A DNA stretch of 64,000 bases from Papaver somniferum (Eukaryota; Streptophyta; Magnoliopsida; Ranunculales; Papaveraceae). Below the pieces are notes generated by a model. The model was given only the letters and a program-made list of their open reading frames with translations. It was not told the DNA's origin and searched no databases. Within the stretch, counting starts at the first letter, position 1. Every line of letters begins with the position of its first letter. Of this stretch, positions 1 to 11,043 are shown in pieces. The translations under genes and the position numbers were made by a program. Location of the stretch: assembly GCF_003573695.1 (NCBI RefSeq), contig NC_039363.1:166424747-166488746 (forward strand), read 5' to 3'.

Positions 1-1575
1 TGGAATTAACTTAGTTTCTCTTATCCGGAATCGAATTGGACTAAACAATTCATCCCATAAACATTTTCTTTTGTCAAATCATAAATAATTCATACAAACC
101 AACAGAAATCAACTTGAATAATTATTCACCTCAACCGGAAGCAATAGAAACAACCCAAACATTAAAGCGCTGCAATTGCACCGAAAATTTTGTAAGCCTA
201 AACAATTGATATCACACAACAAATTAAGATAACAATAGTTTTTCTTAACCGGAACCAATTGAATCACACACACATCCATACACATAATGGAATAAAAACA
301 TCAAATGTACCGAAATTTTGTTAAGCAAAAGCAAAAAGATATAAGCAATAAAATTAGGCTTTTCTTAAACAGGAAAATAATTAACTAACAAGATTGTTAC
401 CTCAATTTCGCATCCACTTCTCCAATATGATCACATCTTCTTCTTCCAAGGAGAATTGATATCGAAATACCATTATGTTGTTATCCTTTTGCAAAACAAA
501 AGAATAACAACAACCAACCTTTACTAGAGAAAGGTTAAAAACCGGTTTTTAACTATTGCAAGCAAAATTTGAAAAACCTACGAAACACATATGCTTTTAT
601 GGTAAACAAAACCGATTCAACATAGTGTGACTTTTTCACATATTGTTTCTATCTGAACCCCTCATGATCCTTTGATAAAGCCTACCAACATGGGCTAAAA
701 ATTAATCCCGCTAAATCAAAAAGTCACCCAAACCATAAGGTTTCACAACATATTATGAAATTGAATATCAAGGTAATAAAACCGAAATCAAACATCTCAT
801 AAACATACATAGCAATAAATAAAGCATTCAAGCACAGGCTATGTAAATCAAAAACTATCACAAGAAAAATTATAAATCAAATAATTTTATTCATAATAGT
901 TTTTATTCATAATAGACTTAATTCAATCAATGAAAGAAATCAAAAATTGAAACCTATTTTTCTAGATTAAGTATTACAGCATATAGCTTAATCTCTAGGG
1001 GAGCTCCCATTGTTTAAAATTTAAGTTCAACTTAGTCCTTCATATCACCAGTAAATGAAGGAATATTTCTACTTTCAATCTTCAGTTTGTGAATTTCTTC
1101 AAGTAGAAAACCTTTTTGCTTTACCATAACTTCTTGCAGACGAGAAATTTTTGTGAAGGATTCTGCAAGGGCATGTAGTTATGTCTTTGATTGAACACAA
1201 AAGTGTGTCAATGCTTCAATACACTGATCTTTCCTCAATGTATTCTCTCTTTCCTTCTTGCTAAGCCAATCTCCCTTTTTGATTTTACCCTTGATATCAA
1301 GAGAAGATCCTGACTTAATCTTAGGTTGATCACATGGATCTATCATCTTATCAAAAGAAGATGTTGGATCCATACTCATGGTTTGGACAAGGAAATACCA
1401 GAGTAGAAGAAAGGATCTTTTATAATTCTCATACTTCCGAAAATATAACATTCCCAATATATCAATATTTCCAACAACTAGATTTTATTCCCATAATCTA
1501 CACATAAGTACCTTGATTTTTATTCTTTCTCACTCAAATTCGGCACACATGGTGAGGAAAGAATTATAATACCGA
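1..1575 (-). repeat. Non-coding internal part of a degenerate copia-type element
   Basis: No convincing coding sequence. The first 400 bases hold about four imperfect repeats of roughly 110-120 bp. They are marked by a CCGGAA-like core near 25, 135, 249 and 370, and by an ACCGAAA-TTTTGT block near 180 and 308. The stretch lies downstream, on the minus strand, of the gag remnant at 1576-2981, where protease, integrase and RT would be expected. None of these is visible, so I infer either a gag-only (non-autonomous) element or heavy decay. The element runs out of the window on the left. Confidence 0.45.
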
Positions 1576-2981
1576 TCAGATGGTATTAGTATGACAATTT
1601 CTCTCATTATGGGATTTCGAACAGACAGACTGTCCTTGATCTAGTATCTTATGAGAAATTTTTCTCTTGTTACCTCGAACTAGCGAAGTATCTTGACACT
1701 GACTAAGGTTGCCTATGCAACTTTCAGCAATTCTGTTTTTGAGATAGTTTTTGCAACTTGTCTTACTTTTTCCTTTACCATTAGATGATTTAATAATATC
1801 GGAAGACATGTCCATTTTTAAAATGGGTAAATCACTAATGGAGGAGGAATAAATAAGATTGACAACTAATGCAATATTAGTTGTTTCCTCTTCTTCAGAA
1901 TCGTATGAATCAAAGGTCTCATCAAGAATCACAGCCAATGCCTTGCTTCCAGTGTATTTATTAAGATTGGGATAGTCTTTAGCAATATGACCAAACCCTT
2001 TACACTTGAAGCATTGCGGCTGATATTCATCATCTTCTTCATGATCCTTTTTGACAGGAACTCGATCATGTGGACGAGAAGATCGGTGAGTATCCTTTAT
2101 AAATCTCTTACTCCTTTTCTTTAAGAGATCTCGAAACTGTCTAGTAATCAATGATAATGATTGTTTAATTTCATCATCAGAGTTTTCTGCAATCTATTCA
2201 ATTGAATCATCCACGTGCCTATTCTTTTCTATAGAATCTTTTGGAATTTTTGCAGCTTTGAAAGCAATTCCTTTATTTAGAATAGATTGTGATTCATGAT
2301 CAAAGATCTTTAACTTTCCAACGAGTGTGCTTCATGAGAGAGTTGAGAGATCATTTTCTTCTATGATTGCATGCTTCTTAAAATCGTAGCTTGATGGCAA
2401 CGATCTGAGAATTTGGCACACTATTTCTTTTTCAGAGATAGTCTTTCCAAGGAAGAAAGAGGCATTGATTATCTCAAAGAGTTTAACATGAAACTCTTCA
2501 AAAGTGTCGGTGTCATCCATTCGAAGGTTTCCTAATCGAGCGTAAGATTTTGAAGTCTAGCTTCTTTCTCTGAATTGTTTTCTTCAAATACGATCTGAAG
2601 ATTACCCTAAGCTTCTTTCGAAGTTTGACATGTTGATACATGATGTTGTAGGTCACGGCTTACAACATGTATTATAACATTCAAACCATCTGAATTCTGC
2701 TTTGCTAGTGCCTTTTCTTCGTTTGAAAATTACCCCAAGCTTACCCCAACCATCTGAAGATTACCCCAATCTTCTTTGTTTGAAAAACCTACTAAGCGTT
2801 TAAACTCAGTTTCCGAATTTTCTATCTTTGGACGAATATAACCATCGATGACTAATAGCCAAGTATTGAAGTCTCGTGATTGAAGAAAAGATCGCATAGC
2901 AGATTTCCACCATAGATAGTTTGTCCCGTCAAATCTTGGCGGTACTTTAATTGAAGTCGATTCATGAGAAATCGAGTTCAT
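1576..2981 (-). pseudogene. Degenerate Ty1/copia gag (UBN2-type, zinc knuckle)
   Basis: Three minus-strand segments in broken frames together resemble a plant copia gag. The N-terminal part (2981-2730) has the PPRFDGTNYLWWK motif that opens many such gags. A middle part (2520-2332) resembles the UBN2 region, with a motif ending ILRSLPSSYD. The C-terminal part (2151-1576) carries the nucleic-acid-binding knuckle CFKCKGFGHIAKDY, in which the last Cys of CCHC has become Tyr, followed by an acidic stretch. Stops and shifts separate the pieces, so no full gag can be made. The primer site and LTR lie immediately upstream on the minus strand, which fits a retrotransposon origin. The family call is secure at the level of copia gag; the lineage is not resolved. 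Confidence 0.75.
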
Positions 2982-3035
2982 TCTTATAGGATGGATCGCA
3001 CCAAAAACAGATTGTTAGTTCTTTTCGTGTTTGCC

Positions 3036-3048
3036 TACTCTGATACTA
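3036..3048 (-). other. Primer binding site, tRNA-iMet type (degenerate)
   Basis: On the minus strand the sequence reads TAGTATCAGAGTAGG, close to the plant copia primer site TGGTATCAGAGC (changes at the second and last bases). It lies between the gag start and the LTR edge at 3057, the expected position. Confidence 0.6.
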
Positions 3049-3867
3049 ATTAAAAATGAGAGGGTACCCAAATATACCTCAAGCTAAAACTTTTTCATCC
3101 TATAAGTCCTTTCTCCGAAAGTGATTGTCTATGGACTGAGTCGACACATTACAACTAATAGTTTCACACTTTGTGTGATCGTCTATGGAACGAGATCGAG
3201 ACAATACAACAACAAAGTATGTTTACTTGATACAAAGGTTCGGACTTAACCAAACACAACAGGATTGCTTATCAAGTAAATAAGAATTAACGTTTGTGTA
3301 ATTTACTTTAATTATAACAAAACAATTATAATGCGGAAATATAAAGTAAGTGACACAATAATATTTTGTTAACGAGGAAAACCGCAAATGCAGAAAACCC
3401 CCGGGACCTTGTCCAGAATTGAATACTCTCGGGATTAAGCCGCTATACAAAATAAACCAACTTCGCATAGTTGATACCAAGCAACTAAACCTATAGTTCA
3501 CCTAGTTCCATATGTGTTCCCACGCCTGCAACTTATGAATAAGTCACGTACTTGGAACAATTCTTTTGGTTCGTATTCCATACAATAAAGGAACAACAAA
3601 TCTGTTTGGTATCAACTCTCTTCAACCAAGTGATATGAGTCGGACAAAGGCTCTTTTGTTTATCTCAAATAAAGTCTTTCGTCAGGTCCTCAGATCTATC
3701 TTATGTTCAATTACCCAAGGTAATCGTAAGATTTTGCAATCAATATTTTTAATCACAAAGAACTGTATTGATGCCGATCTACTCAACTAATCAATCCAAT
3801 CTACCACAAGGATAAACCGATTATAGTGAGATTCTCTTTTTACCAAAACAAGTATTGTGCACACCAA

Positions 3868-3880
3868 ATATTTATATAAT
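3868..3880 (-). promoter_or_regulatory. TATA-like box in the copia LTR
   Basis: The minus strand reads TATATAAATA here, inside the putative LTR and about 800 bp before its 3' edge. That is a plausible U3/R position, inferred from position and motif only. Confidence 0.3.
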
Positions 3881-4938
3881 CAATTCAGAAATCTTTTATC
3901 TCTTCTTTGTCTTCAAATCATCTTAGATCTTCAATAAACACCTGCACACAACAACTTGAATCTCTTGTGATCAATCACACACAGAACGGAGTCTGTTAAT
4001 GATGGATTATCACAAGATCATCTTTAGCACTAACAACAGTCCAAAGATCCTTGTCAAAACTTTGAACTAGTTTGAGTAAATCTTATATCATAAGAGAAGA
4101 TTCTCAAGCATAAAAAAACTAGGTGCAATCAAAGGTCAACCACCGTTAGTCAATCAAATCAATCGAAAACAAAAGATACACCGCAATTATCTAGTTTCCC
4201 ACCAACGGTACTCTTAGAGCTTATCAATCCCAAAGAAGACTTTAAATTGAGCGGTCGTAAGAGATTTCTCCTAATTAGGTTACTCTCCTCTCCGAATAGG
4301 CGGCTTCACCAATAACAATACAACAGAGGAAGTTTACTGTCACGAAGGATTAGTTTGCTAGAAATGCAAACTTCGAGTATTTACATACAAGGAAGTTTGG
4401 GCACCAAGGAATTTCCAAAACCGAAAATATTCTCAATATATTCAATAATAATTTTCCAAATTCGCTTTTCAAAATTCCTGAGAATGCTCTGTCCAAAATA
4501 TTGATCGAAAATCTCCTTAGAAAATCTTTAACTAGTAAATGCACATTGCTAATTCTTATTTTCCATATATATAATTAAAAACCTTAAATAAAAGATTCTT
4601 AACTTATTTAATTTCGATCATGGGATTTACTTCCTTTTAGCTGTTAAGGAATATCTTTGAACAATAAAAGATACGCATTACTGCACGTGTTCAAAGTGTG
4701 CCGACATCCTTACTTTGTATGTCCTCTTTCATACTTACACACTTGAAACCGATTTACCACTCTTCTAAACAAGTTTAGAATTGGTTCATCTAACTTTCAA
4801 GAGCTATGTGATTGATTAAGAACATTCAATCACAAATCATGGGTTTAACGGTTCTACCAAAACAAGTTTCGGTTCTACCTCCATGTGAGTACTGTGAATA
4901 GTCACACTAGCTTCCTAAAATTCGGTTGACTAGGTACT

Positions 4939-5140
4939 AGGATCGGTTCCCCACATATATATGGTATCTAACTTATATGTGTTGCAAATGTTCATCGTAT
5001 CGGTTCCCCTTTGCCTAAAAACGTGTTGCACATGTCCATAGGATCGGTTCCCCTTTCTGCTATAAACCTTGTTGTACCCCATACAAGGATCGATTCCCCT
5101 TTGTGACATGTTCTACCTCTTACTAGTATCAGTTCCCCTT
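4939..5140. repeat. Short subrepeats with a GATCGGTTCCCC core
   Basis: Five near copies of a GATCGGTTCCCC(TTT) core occur at about 4941, 4999, 5041, 5088 and 5127, spaced 40-60 bp, inside the long LTR. Two of them carry single substitutions (GATCGATT, TATCAGTT). The role is unknown. Confidence 0.65.
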
Positions 5141-5748
5141 TACCCAGAGTTAGGTCTTACAAACTACACAAACTCGATCATACCATCAGGTGATTACTTA
5201 AGATCGGTTTCAATAATAGAAGTCATACCAATACAAAAGTCAAGCCTTATGTGAATAGTTTTAACAAGAACACAAACAAGTCATGAGCGGTTATACTAAT
5301 CACACATATTGGTCGTTCATAAGATATGCAATGAATAACAATCCCAATAATAACGCCTGGAAATTTCCTTTTTCAATTCACAAACCAAGTTCATGAACTT
5401 ACAACCTTAAAACACATGTAAAATGTTGTTTCATAGGATGAAATCCTCACCTCATACCCATACATAATCACAATAGCATTCAAACGATTATGTCGATGTC
5501 TTATCTACAAAGTTTAATGGTTAAGTAATAAACCTCGTATTGTATTCCTTAATACTATGTCTATCTAGAGTGTTCATGCTTCACAGTTTTGTTTTCAATA
5601 TACACGACTTGAAAGATACGTTAGGGATTGAAACAGTTCAAGTCAAATATCACTAACTTCAAGTGGAAGGATGATGTTATGGTTGTAGCTCCTTAGTTCT
5701 TCACTTCTTCAAGTCTTCGCAATACTTGTAATGTCTCATAACCTAACA

Positions 5749-7573
5749 CTTTCAAGCTAACCTATACGAAGTTGACTCCAGTACATTTAATCAAGCGACT
5801 CTTAGATGAGTTTTGGTTCACTAAAATATGACAACCAAGCTTGACATACCAACGCTTGGTGGGTTCAATCGAGCTATGCTCTAACAATGTCAATAATTTT
5901 ATTTGTAACCGACATGCGTATACGGAAGACATTAAATCGTTTATCTTACATGTTAAATATGAATAAAACTTTTCACCATTCACAATAGTAATGAGTACAA
6001 TAAACTAGGCTAACCTCAATGGATTGCATGGAAAGTCGATTTAGGAAAATCGGAAAACCTTACGGAGATTTTTCAAGATCACAAGACATTCATACAAGTT
6101 ATAATATCTCCACCAATTCTTGCCTATCTATTCTATCCCTACAGATATAAACATACTTTCAGAGTATCTTCTTCTCTCTCATGAAGGAGAGGAACAAACA
6201 TCTAAGGCCAAATTTACTTTGAAAACAAAACCAACATGCGTCAAAGCACATGGCAATGACTGGATAATGTTCATTAGAATATGTAAATAACATGAACTGA
6301 AGTTTTTTAAGTTTATATTGCCTAACACAATCAAGGTAGAAGTGACCTAACTAGTATTAACAATATTCAAACAGTAACCAAAGTGTCTCAAGTAACAACG
6401 GTGATCTGAATCGGTCTTTAAGTATGTGTATCAGAACGAATCGGAATGACTCGACATTGGAGATGCGGTAATAGTTGCAGCAGAACTTGATAGAATTATT
6501 GCTATCATTTCCTTCATTACTAATCCCAAAATAATTAAATCTAAAGCTAAAACAAGAACAATAACAACTGATCAATAGACTATAAGTATTAAAAGTGAAT
6601 CAGGATATACTGAAATCCTAACATCACCACTAATAGAAACTAAAGCTAAACTAAAATAACCGGACAATCTATTCCACTGAAAAATAACTAGATTTAGTCT
6701 ATTAGGAATAAAATAAGCCTCAGAAGATGGATAAAAACATAATACAAAAATATTAAAACAATTAAAACAAAACTAAAAAAGAAGATCGACAATTCGATCT
6801 GTTCAAAGTTACCGGAGCTGATATTATTTCTTCGACTCGGTTGGAGGTCAGCAACATAAAAGATTGTACGACTTGATTTCTTATCTTCACCAGGTAAATA
6901 AACGTACCTGCACTAGCCCACTTAGACAAATCTTGAAGAAAAAAAATTAGGAACTGATAAAAAAAAACCAAAATTAAAAACTAAGAGAAGCAAAGAAGAT
7001 CAGGGATGAGTAGTAGAGGGTGAAAGGGATTAGATTTTTATTTGATATGCTCAGATCTGCTCCAAATAGGAGACCATCTGAGCAGAGTGGCGATCAATCT
7101 CTTAAGGTTCTCGTATGGTCTTAATTGTGTATAACCGTCCGTATAATGAGTACAATTAACCGGACGGTAAATACTAATTATATCATTGCAAAAACTATCA
7201 CCATATTCGTCGGTAGTCAACTTAGAGGAAAATCAAATTATCCATTAAAAGGCAAAGGGAAGTTTGCTCGACTATTTATACACTGCGACAAGGTTAGTGT
7301 TTCCAGGACTACAAGTATACATATGGAAACAAATGTAATAATCCCGAAAGACAATAACTACCCAGATGTGTTATTATAGTTATCTGAACATGCACATTAA
7401 CTATCCAACAAACAATTGCACTAAAATAGAGAATGTAAACAGAGTGTAAAAAAAAGTAAAAAAGTTTGACATTAATGTTACTTCCAAAATCTTTTGTCTG
7501 TTATTCAGAAACTCAAACGTGGAGCGACTAATCATTTCTTGGAAATATCAGCAGCATGTTCCAATGTTGAAAA
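5749..7573. other. Intergenic, no recognised feature
   Basis: AT-rich sequence between the left copia LTR and the gypsy-type LTR. Reading frames are short and without recognisable domains. It may contain old repeat debris, but nothing is supported. Confidence 0.5.
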
Positions 7574-7627
7574 CGTTGATGGTGGTTTTTAGCTTAGGGA
7601 TAAAATCATAAAACCATACATCTGACA

Positions 7628-7635
7628 TGACGTCA
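7628..7635. promoter_or_regulatory. Perfect TGACGTCA (bZIP/CRE-like) site in the LTR
   Basis: The palindrome TGACGTCA occurs about 55 bp into the LTR. It is kept unchanged in the other two LTR copies (16031-16038 and 18692-18699) although neighbouring bases differ. TGACGTCA is a known high-affinity plant bZIP/TGA site; a promoter role here is inferred. Confidence 0.45.
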
Positions 7636-7749
7636 CTATGAACAATAGCGCATTTATTAAATCGATCAGCGTATTTGCGTACATGTGTCATGTTCCACGG
7701 CAGAACCCTTAGTATTAACTGGCATCACCTCTGTATATGTCTAACCCTA

Positions 7750-8570
7750 ATACTCTGCGCCAAGGCATGCCAAACATGCCAGCTGCACCACCGTGTCAAT
7801 GAAAAACCATGCCAGCCACATCTCTGCGCCAAGGCATGCCAACCATGCCAGCCGCACCACCGTGCCAATGGAAAACCATGCCAGCCACGTCTCTGCGCGT
7901 AGGCATGCCAACCATGCTAGCCGCAACATCGTGCCAATGGAAAACCATGCCAGCCACGTCTCTGCGCGAAGGCATGCCAACCATGCCAGCCACACCACCG
8001 TGTTAATGGTAAACCATGCCAGCCACGTCTCTGCTCCAAGGCATGCCAACCATGCCACCCGCACCACCATGACAATGGCAAACCATGCCAGCCACGTCGC
8101 TGCGCCAAGACATGCCAACCATGCCAGCCGCATCACCGTGCCAATGGAAAACCATGCCAGCCACATCTCTGTGCCAAGGCATGCCAACCATGCAAGCCGC
8201 GCCACCGTGCCAATGTCAAACTATGCCAGCTACGTCTCTGCGCCAAGGCATGCCAACCATGCCAGTCGCACTACCGTGCTAATCGCAAACCATGCCAGCC
8301 AGGTCTTTGCGCCAAGGCATTCCAACCATGCCAACCACGTCTCTCCGCCAAGGCATGCCAACCATGCCATTTGCACCACCGTGCCAATGGCAAACAATGC
8401 CAGCCACGTCTCTACGCCAAGGCATGCCAACCATGCCATCCGCACCATCGTGCCAATGGAAAAACCATGCCATCCACGTCTATGCGCCAAGGCATGCCAA
8501 CCATGCCAGCCGCACCACCGTGCCAATGGCAAACCATGCCAGCCACGTCTCCGCGCCAAGCCATGCCGTC
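7750..8570 (+). repeat. 69-bp tandem repeat array (about 12 copies)
   Basis: The unit is built around GGCATGCCAACCATGCC and a CCACGTCTCTGCGCC block. Translated, it repeats every 23 residues, which fixes the period at 69 bp. Because 69 is a multiple of three and stops are rare, long open frames exist on both strands (such as 7793-8575 plus and 7747-8205 minus). These are repeat artefacts, not genes. The same unit recurs at 16186-16588 in the same orientation and at 17695-18540 inverted. Confidence 0.9.
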
Positions 8571-8571
8571 C

Positions 8572-10100
8572 TTAAACTATGCCGCTGGGTAACAAACGAA
8601 GGGTTGCAACGATCAACGGCCACGCTTCTATCTAAGGTGCAGATCTCGGCCCTCCAAGTTTGCCGCAAAACGCATGGCAAACTTCCGGCCCAAGGCGAAA
8701 CATCACGGTTTGCAACAAACCCTAAATTTGGCCGCGCCTACTTTATGCCAAAGCCATGTCGGCCTTAAACTATGCTGCTGGCTACCAAACGAAGGGTTGC
8801 AACGATCAACGACCACCCTTCCATCTGAGATTCAGATCTCGGCCCTCCAAGTTCTCCACCAAACGCATGGCAACTTGCGTCCCAAAGCCAAACACCACGG
8901 TTTTCCCAAAACCCTAACTTTGGCCACGCCTACTCTATGCCAAAGCCATGCCGACCTTAAACTATGACGTTGGATACCAAACGAAGGGTTACAACGATCA
9001 ACGGCCACCCTTCCGTCTGAGATGCAGATCTCAGACCTCCAAGTTCGCCACCAAATGCATGGCAACTTGCGGCCCGAGGAAAAACACCACGGTTTTCCCA
9101 AAACCCTAACTTTGGCCGCGCCTAGTCTATGCCAAAGCCATGCCGGCCTTAAACTATGTCGCTGGCTACCAAACGAACGGTTGCAACAAACAACGACCAC
9201 CCTTCCATCTGAGATTCAGATCTGGTCCCTCCAAGTTCGCCAACAAACGCATGGAAAACTTCCGACCCAAGGCCAAACATCATGGTTTGCACCAAACCCT
9301 AAATTTGGCTGCGCCTACTCTATGCCAAAGCCATGCCGGCCTTAAATTATGCCGCTGACTACCAAACGAAGGGTTGCAATGATCAACGGCTACCCTTCCA
9401 TCTGAGATGCAGATCTCGGCCCTCTAAGTTCGCCACCAAACGCATGGAAACTTGCGGCCCGATGCCAAACACCACGGTTTTCCCAAAACCCTAACTTTGG
9501 CCGCGCCTAGTCTATGCCAAAGCCATGCCGGCCTTAAACTATGCCGCTGGCTACCAAACGAAGGGTTGCAACAATCAATGACCACCCTTCCATCTGAGAT
9601 TCAGATCTCGGCCCTCCAAGTTCGCCACTAAACACCATGCGGACTGAGGCCAAACACCACGGTTTTCCCAAAACTCTAACTTTGACCGCGCCTACTCTAT
9701 GCCAAAGCCATGCCGGCCTTAAACTGTGCCGCTGGATACCAAACGAAGGGTTACAACAATCAACGACCACCCTTCCATTTGAGATGCAGATCTAGGCCCT
9801 CCAAGTTCGCCACCAAATGCATGGCAACTTGCGGCCCGAGGCCAAACACCACGGTTCTCCCAAAATCCTAACTTTTGCCGCGCCTACTCTATGCCAAAGC
9901 CAGGCCGGCCCTAAACCATGTCGTTGGATGCCAAACGAAAGGTTGCAACGATCAACGACCACCCTTCCATCTGAGATGCATATCTCGGCCCTCCAAGTTT
10001 TCCACCAACGCATGGGAAACTTCCGGCTCAAGGCCAAACACCACGGTTTGCACCTAAACCCTAATTTGGCCACGCCTACTCTATGGAAAAGCCATGCTCA
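8572..10100 (+). repeat. About 192-bp tandem repeat array (about 8 copies)
   Basis: Units start at a TTAAACTATG-like mark at 8572, 8765, 8957, 9149, 9342, 9534, 9719 and about 9911, so the spacing is 185-193 bp. Each holds CGAAGGGTTGCAACGATCAA, CCATCTGAGATGCAGATCTC and a CCAAAACCCTAACTTTGGCC segment. The array follows the 69-bp repeats directly and shares GCCAAAGCCATGCC with them, so the two families may be related. Related cores recur inverted at 17100-17690 with a 240-bp period. Confidence 0.88.
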
Positions 10101-10600
10101 ATGCTGGCTGCTAAAACGGAAGGTTGCAATAATCAGTGTCTATCCTTCCCTCAGAGATGCGGATCTCAACCGTTCAAGTTCGCCACCTAACTCACGGCCC
10201 AAAGCCAAAATATCACGTTTTTCACCCAAACTAATTAGGCCGCGCCTATTCTATGGCAAAGCCATGCCGACTCTACCATGGCCAATGGCATGCCACCATG
10301 CCACACGTAATACCGTGGTACACGTTTTCCCATGAAAACACACGAGACATCAACACATGTCACAAACCGGGGGATGCTCATTAGGGTTTTGGTTTGGCGG
10401 TTTATAGCGTGCGGCGTACACTACTCCCGTTACAAGAAAGTGTCATAAGAATGATTCGGTTAGTAAATGCAAGGAATAATTGTAAAACGTTTCTTTCATT
10501 ATGGAACATCAATTCCAGACGTTACCCATTACCACCTCCTTCCACTTACTCAGCCGTTTCTATTTCTTACGAGACTAGAGTACGTTTGGGTTACGACTTG

Positions 10601-10608
10601 TATAAATA
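10601..10608 (+). promoter_or_regulatory. TATA box of the gypsy-like LTR
   Basis: TATAAATA lies about 350 bp before the 3' edge of the LTR and downstream of the tandem repeats, a fitting position for the element's RNA polymerase II promoter. Confidence 0.6.
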
Positions 10609-10959
10609 GGTCTTACCTATTTCCACAAAACAAAAAGTTTTGGTCAGGAACATACGACACTCAGAAATCACTTGCTAGCTTTCTCATCTATTAGCTTTCA
10701 CTTTCTGATATAAGTCGAACAACTATTCTGGTCCCAACACTTTCTTCGCTTCCTTCCCTAAAACCAACCCTTCTCCTTCACTTTGTGACCGAAGCAAGTG
10801 TGGAACGACCATTTCTTGGTTTAGGACGGATTTGTATAGATTGATCTCTCGAATCTAAAATACTCCCTTGAAGTACATTGTTTAGGGTTTAGACTCGTTT
10901 CTCACCTACTCATGCGAAATTACAGAAATCAGCATAAACCGTTTTCACCCTCAAACAAT

Positions 10960-10978
10960 TGGCGACCACAGTGGGAGG
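10960..10978 (+). other. Primer binding site, TGGCGAC type
   Basis: TGGCGACCACAGTGGGAGG follows the LTR end by two bases. TGGCGAC sites of this kind are known in plant gypsy elements of the Tat/Ogre type; the tRNA was not verified. Confidence 0.6.
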
Positions 10979-11043
10979 ATCGATCTCTCAATTACAATAT
11001 CAATTTCCAGCTTTCAGCCTCATCTTTCAATTCCAACTTCAAC

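Larger units (their letters stand above)
3057..5748 (-). mobile_element. Long LTR of the left copia-type element
   Basis: The left edge (TGAGAGGGTACCC) sits next to the primer site and is reasonably placed. The right edge is set at CCTAACA (ending 5748), so that the minus strand starts TGTTAGG; this is a guess because the flanking target duplication was not found. The interval is non-coding and contains a TATA-like box near 3868-3880 and short subrepeats at 4939-5140. The part around 4130-4760 has a second, diverged copy at 18767-19345, which supports its repeat nature. Confidence 0.5.
7574..10957 (+). mobile_element. 5' LTR of a large non-autonomous Ty3/gypsy-like element
   Basis: The left edge (C/TGTTGATGGTGG) matches the start of the 3' LTR at 15977 and, inverted, the LTR end at 18753. 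The right edge (CTCAAACA, ending 10957) lies two bases before a TGGCGAC-type primer site. In order it contains a conserved TGACGTCA site (7628), about twelve 69-bp repeats (7750-8570), about eight 192-bp repeats (8572-10100), a TATAAATA box (10601) and a transcribed leader. At about 3.4 kb it is a very long LTR, most of it made of tandem repeats. Confidence 0.7.

Noticed and set aside
8085..8560. CRISPR-like array of regular repeats
   Set aside because: Whole units are repeated without unique spacers, and the DNA is from a plant nucleus.
7793..8575. 260-residue plus-strand frame rich in HANHAS repeats
   Set aside because: Product of the 69-bp tandem repeat; the same openness occurs in several frames and on both strands.
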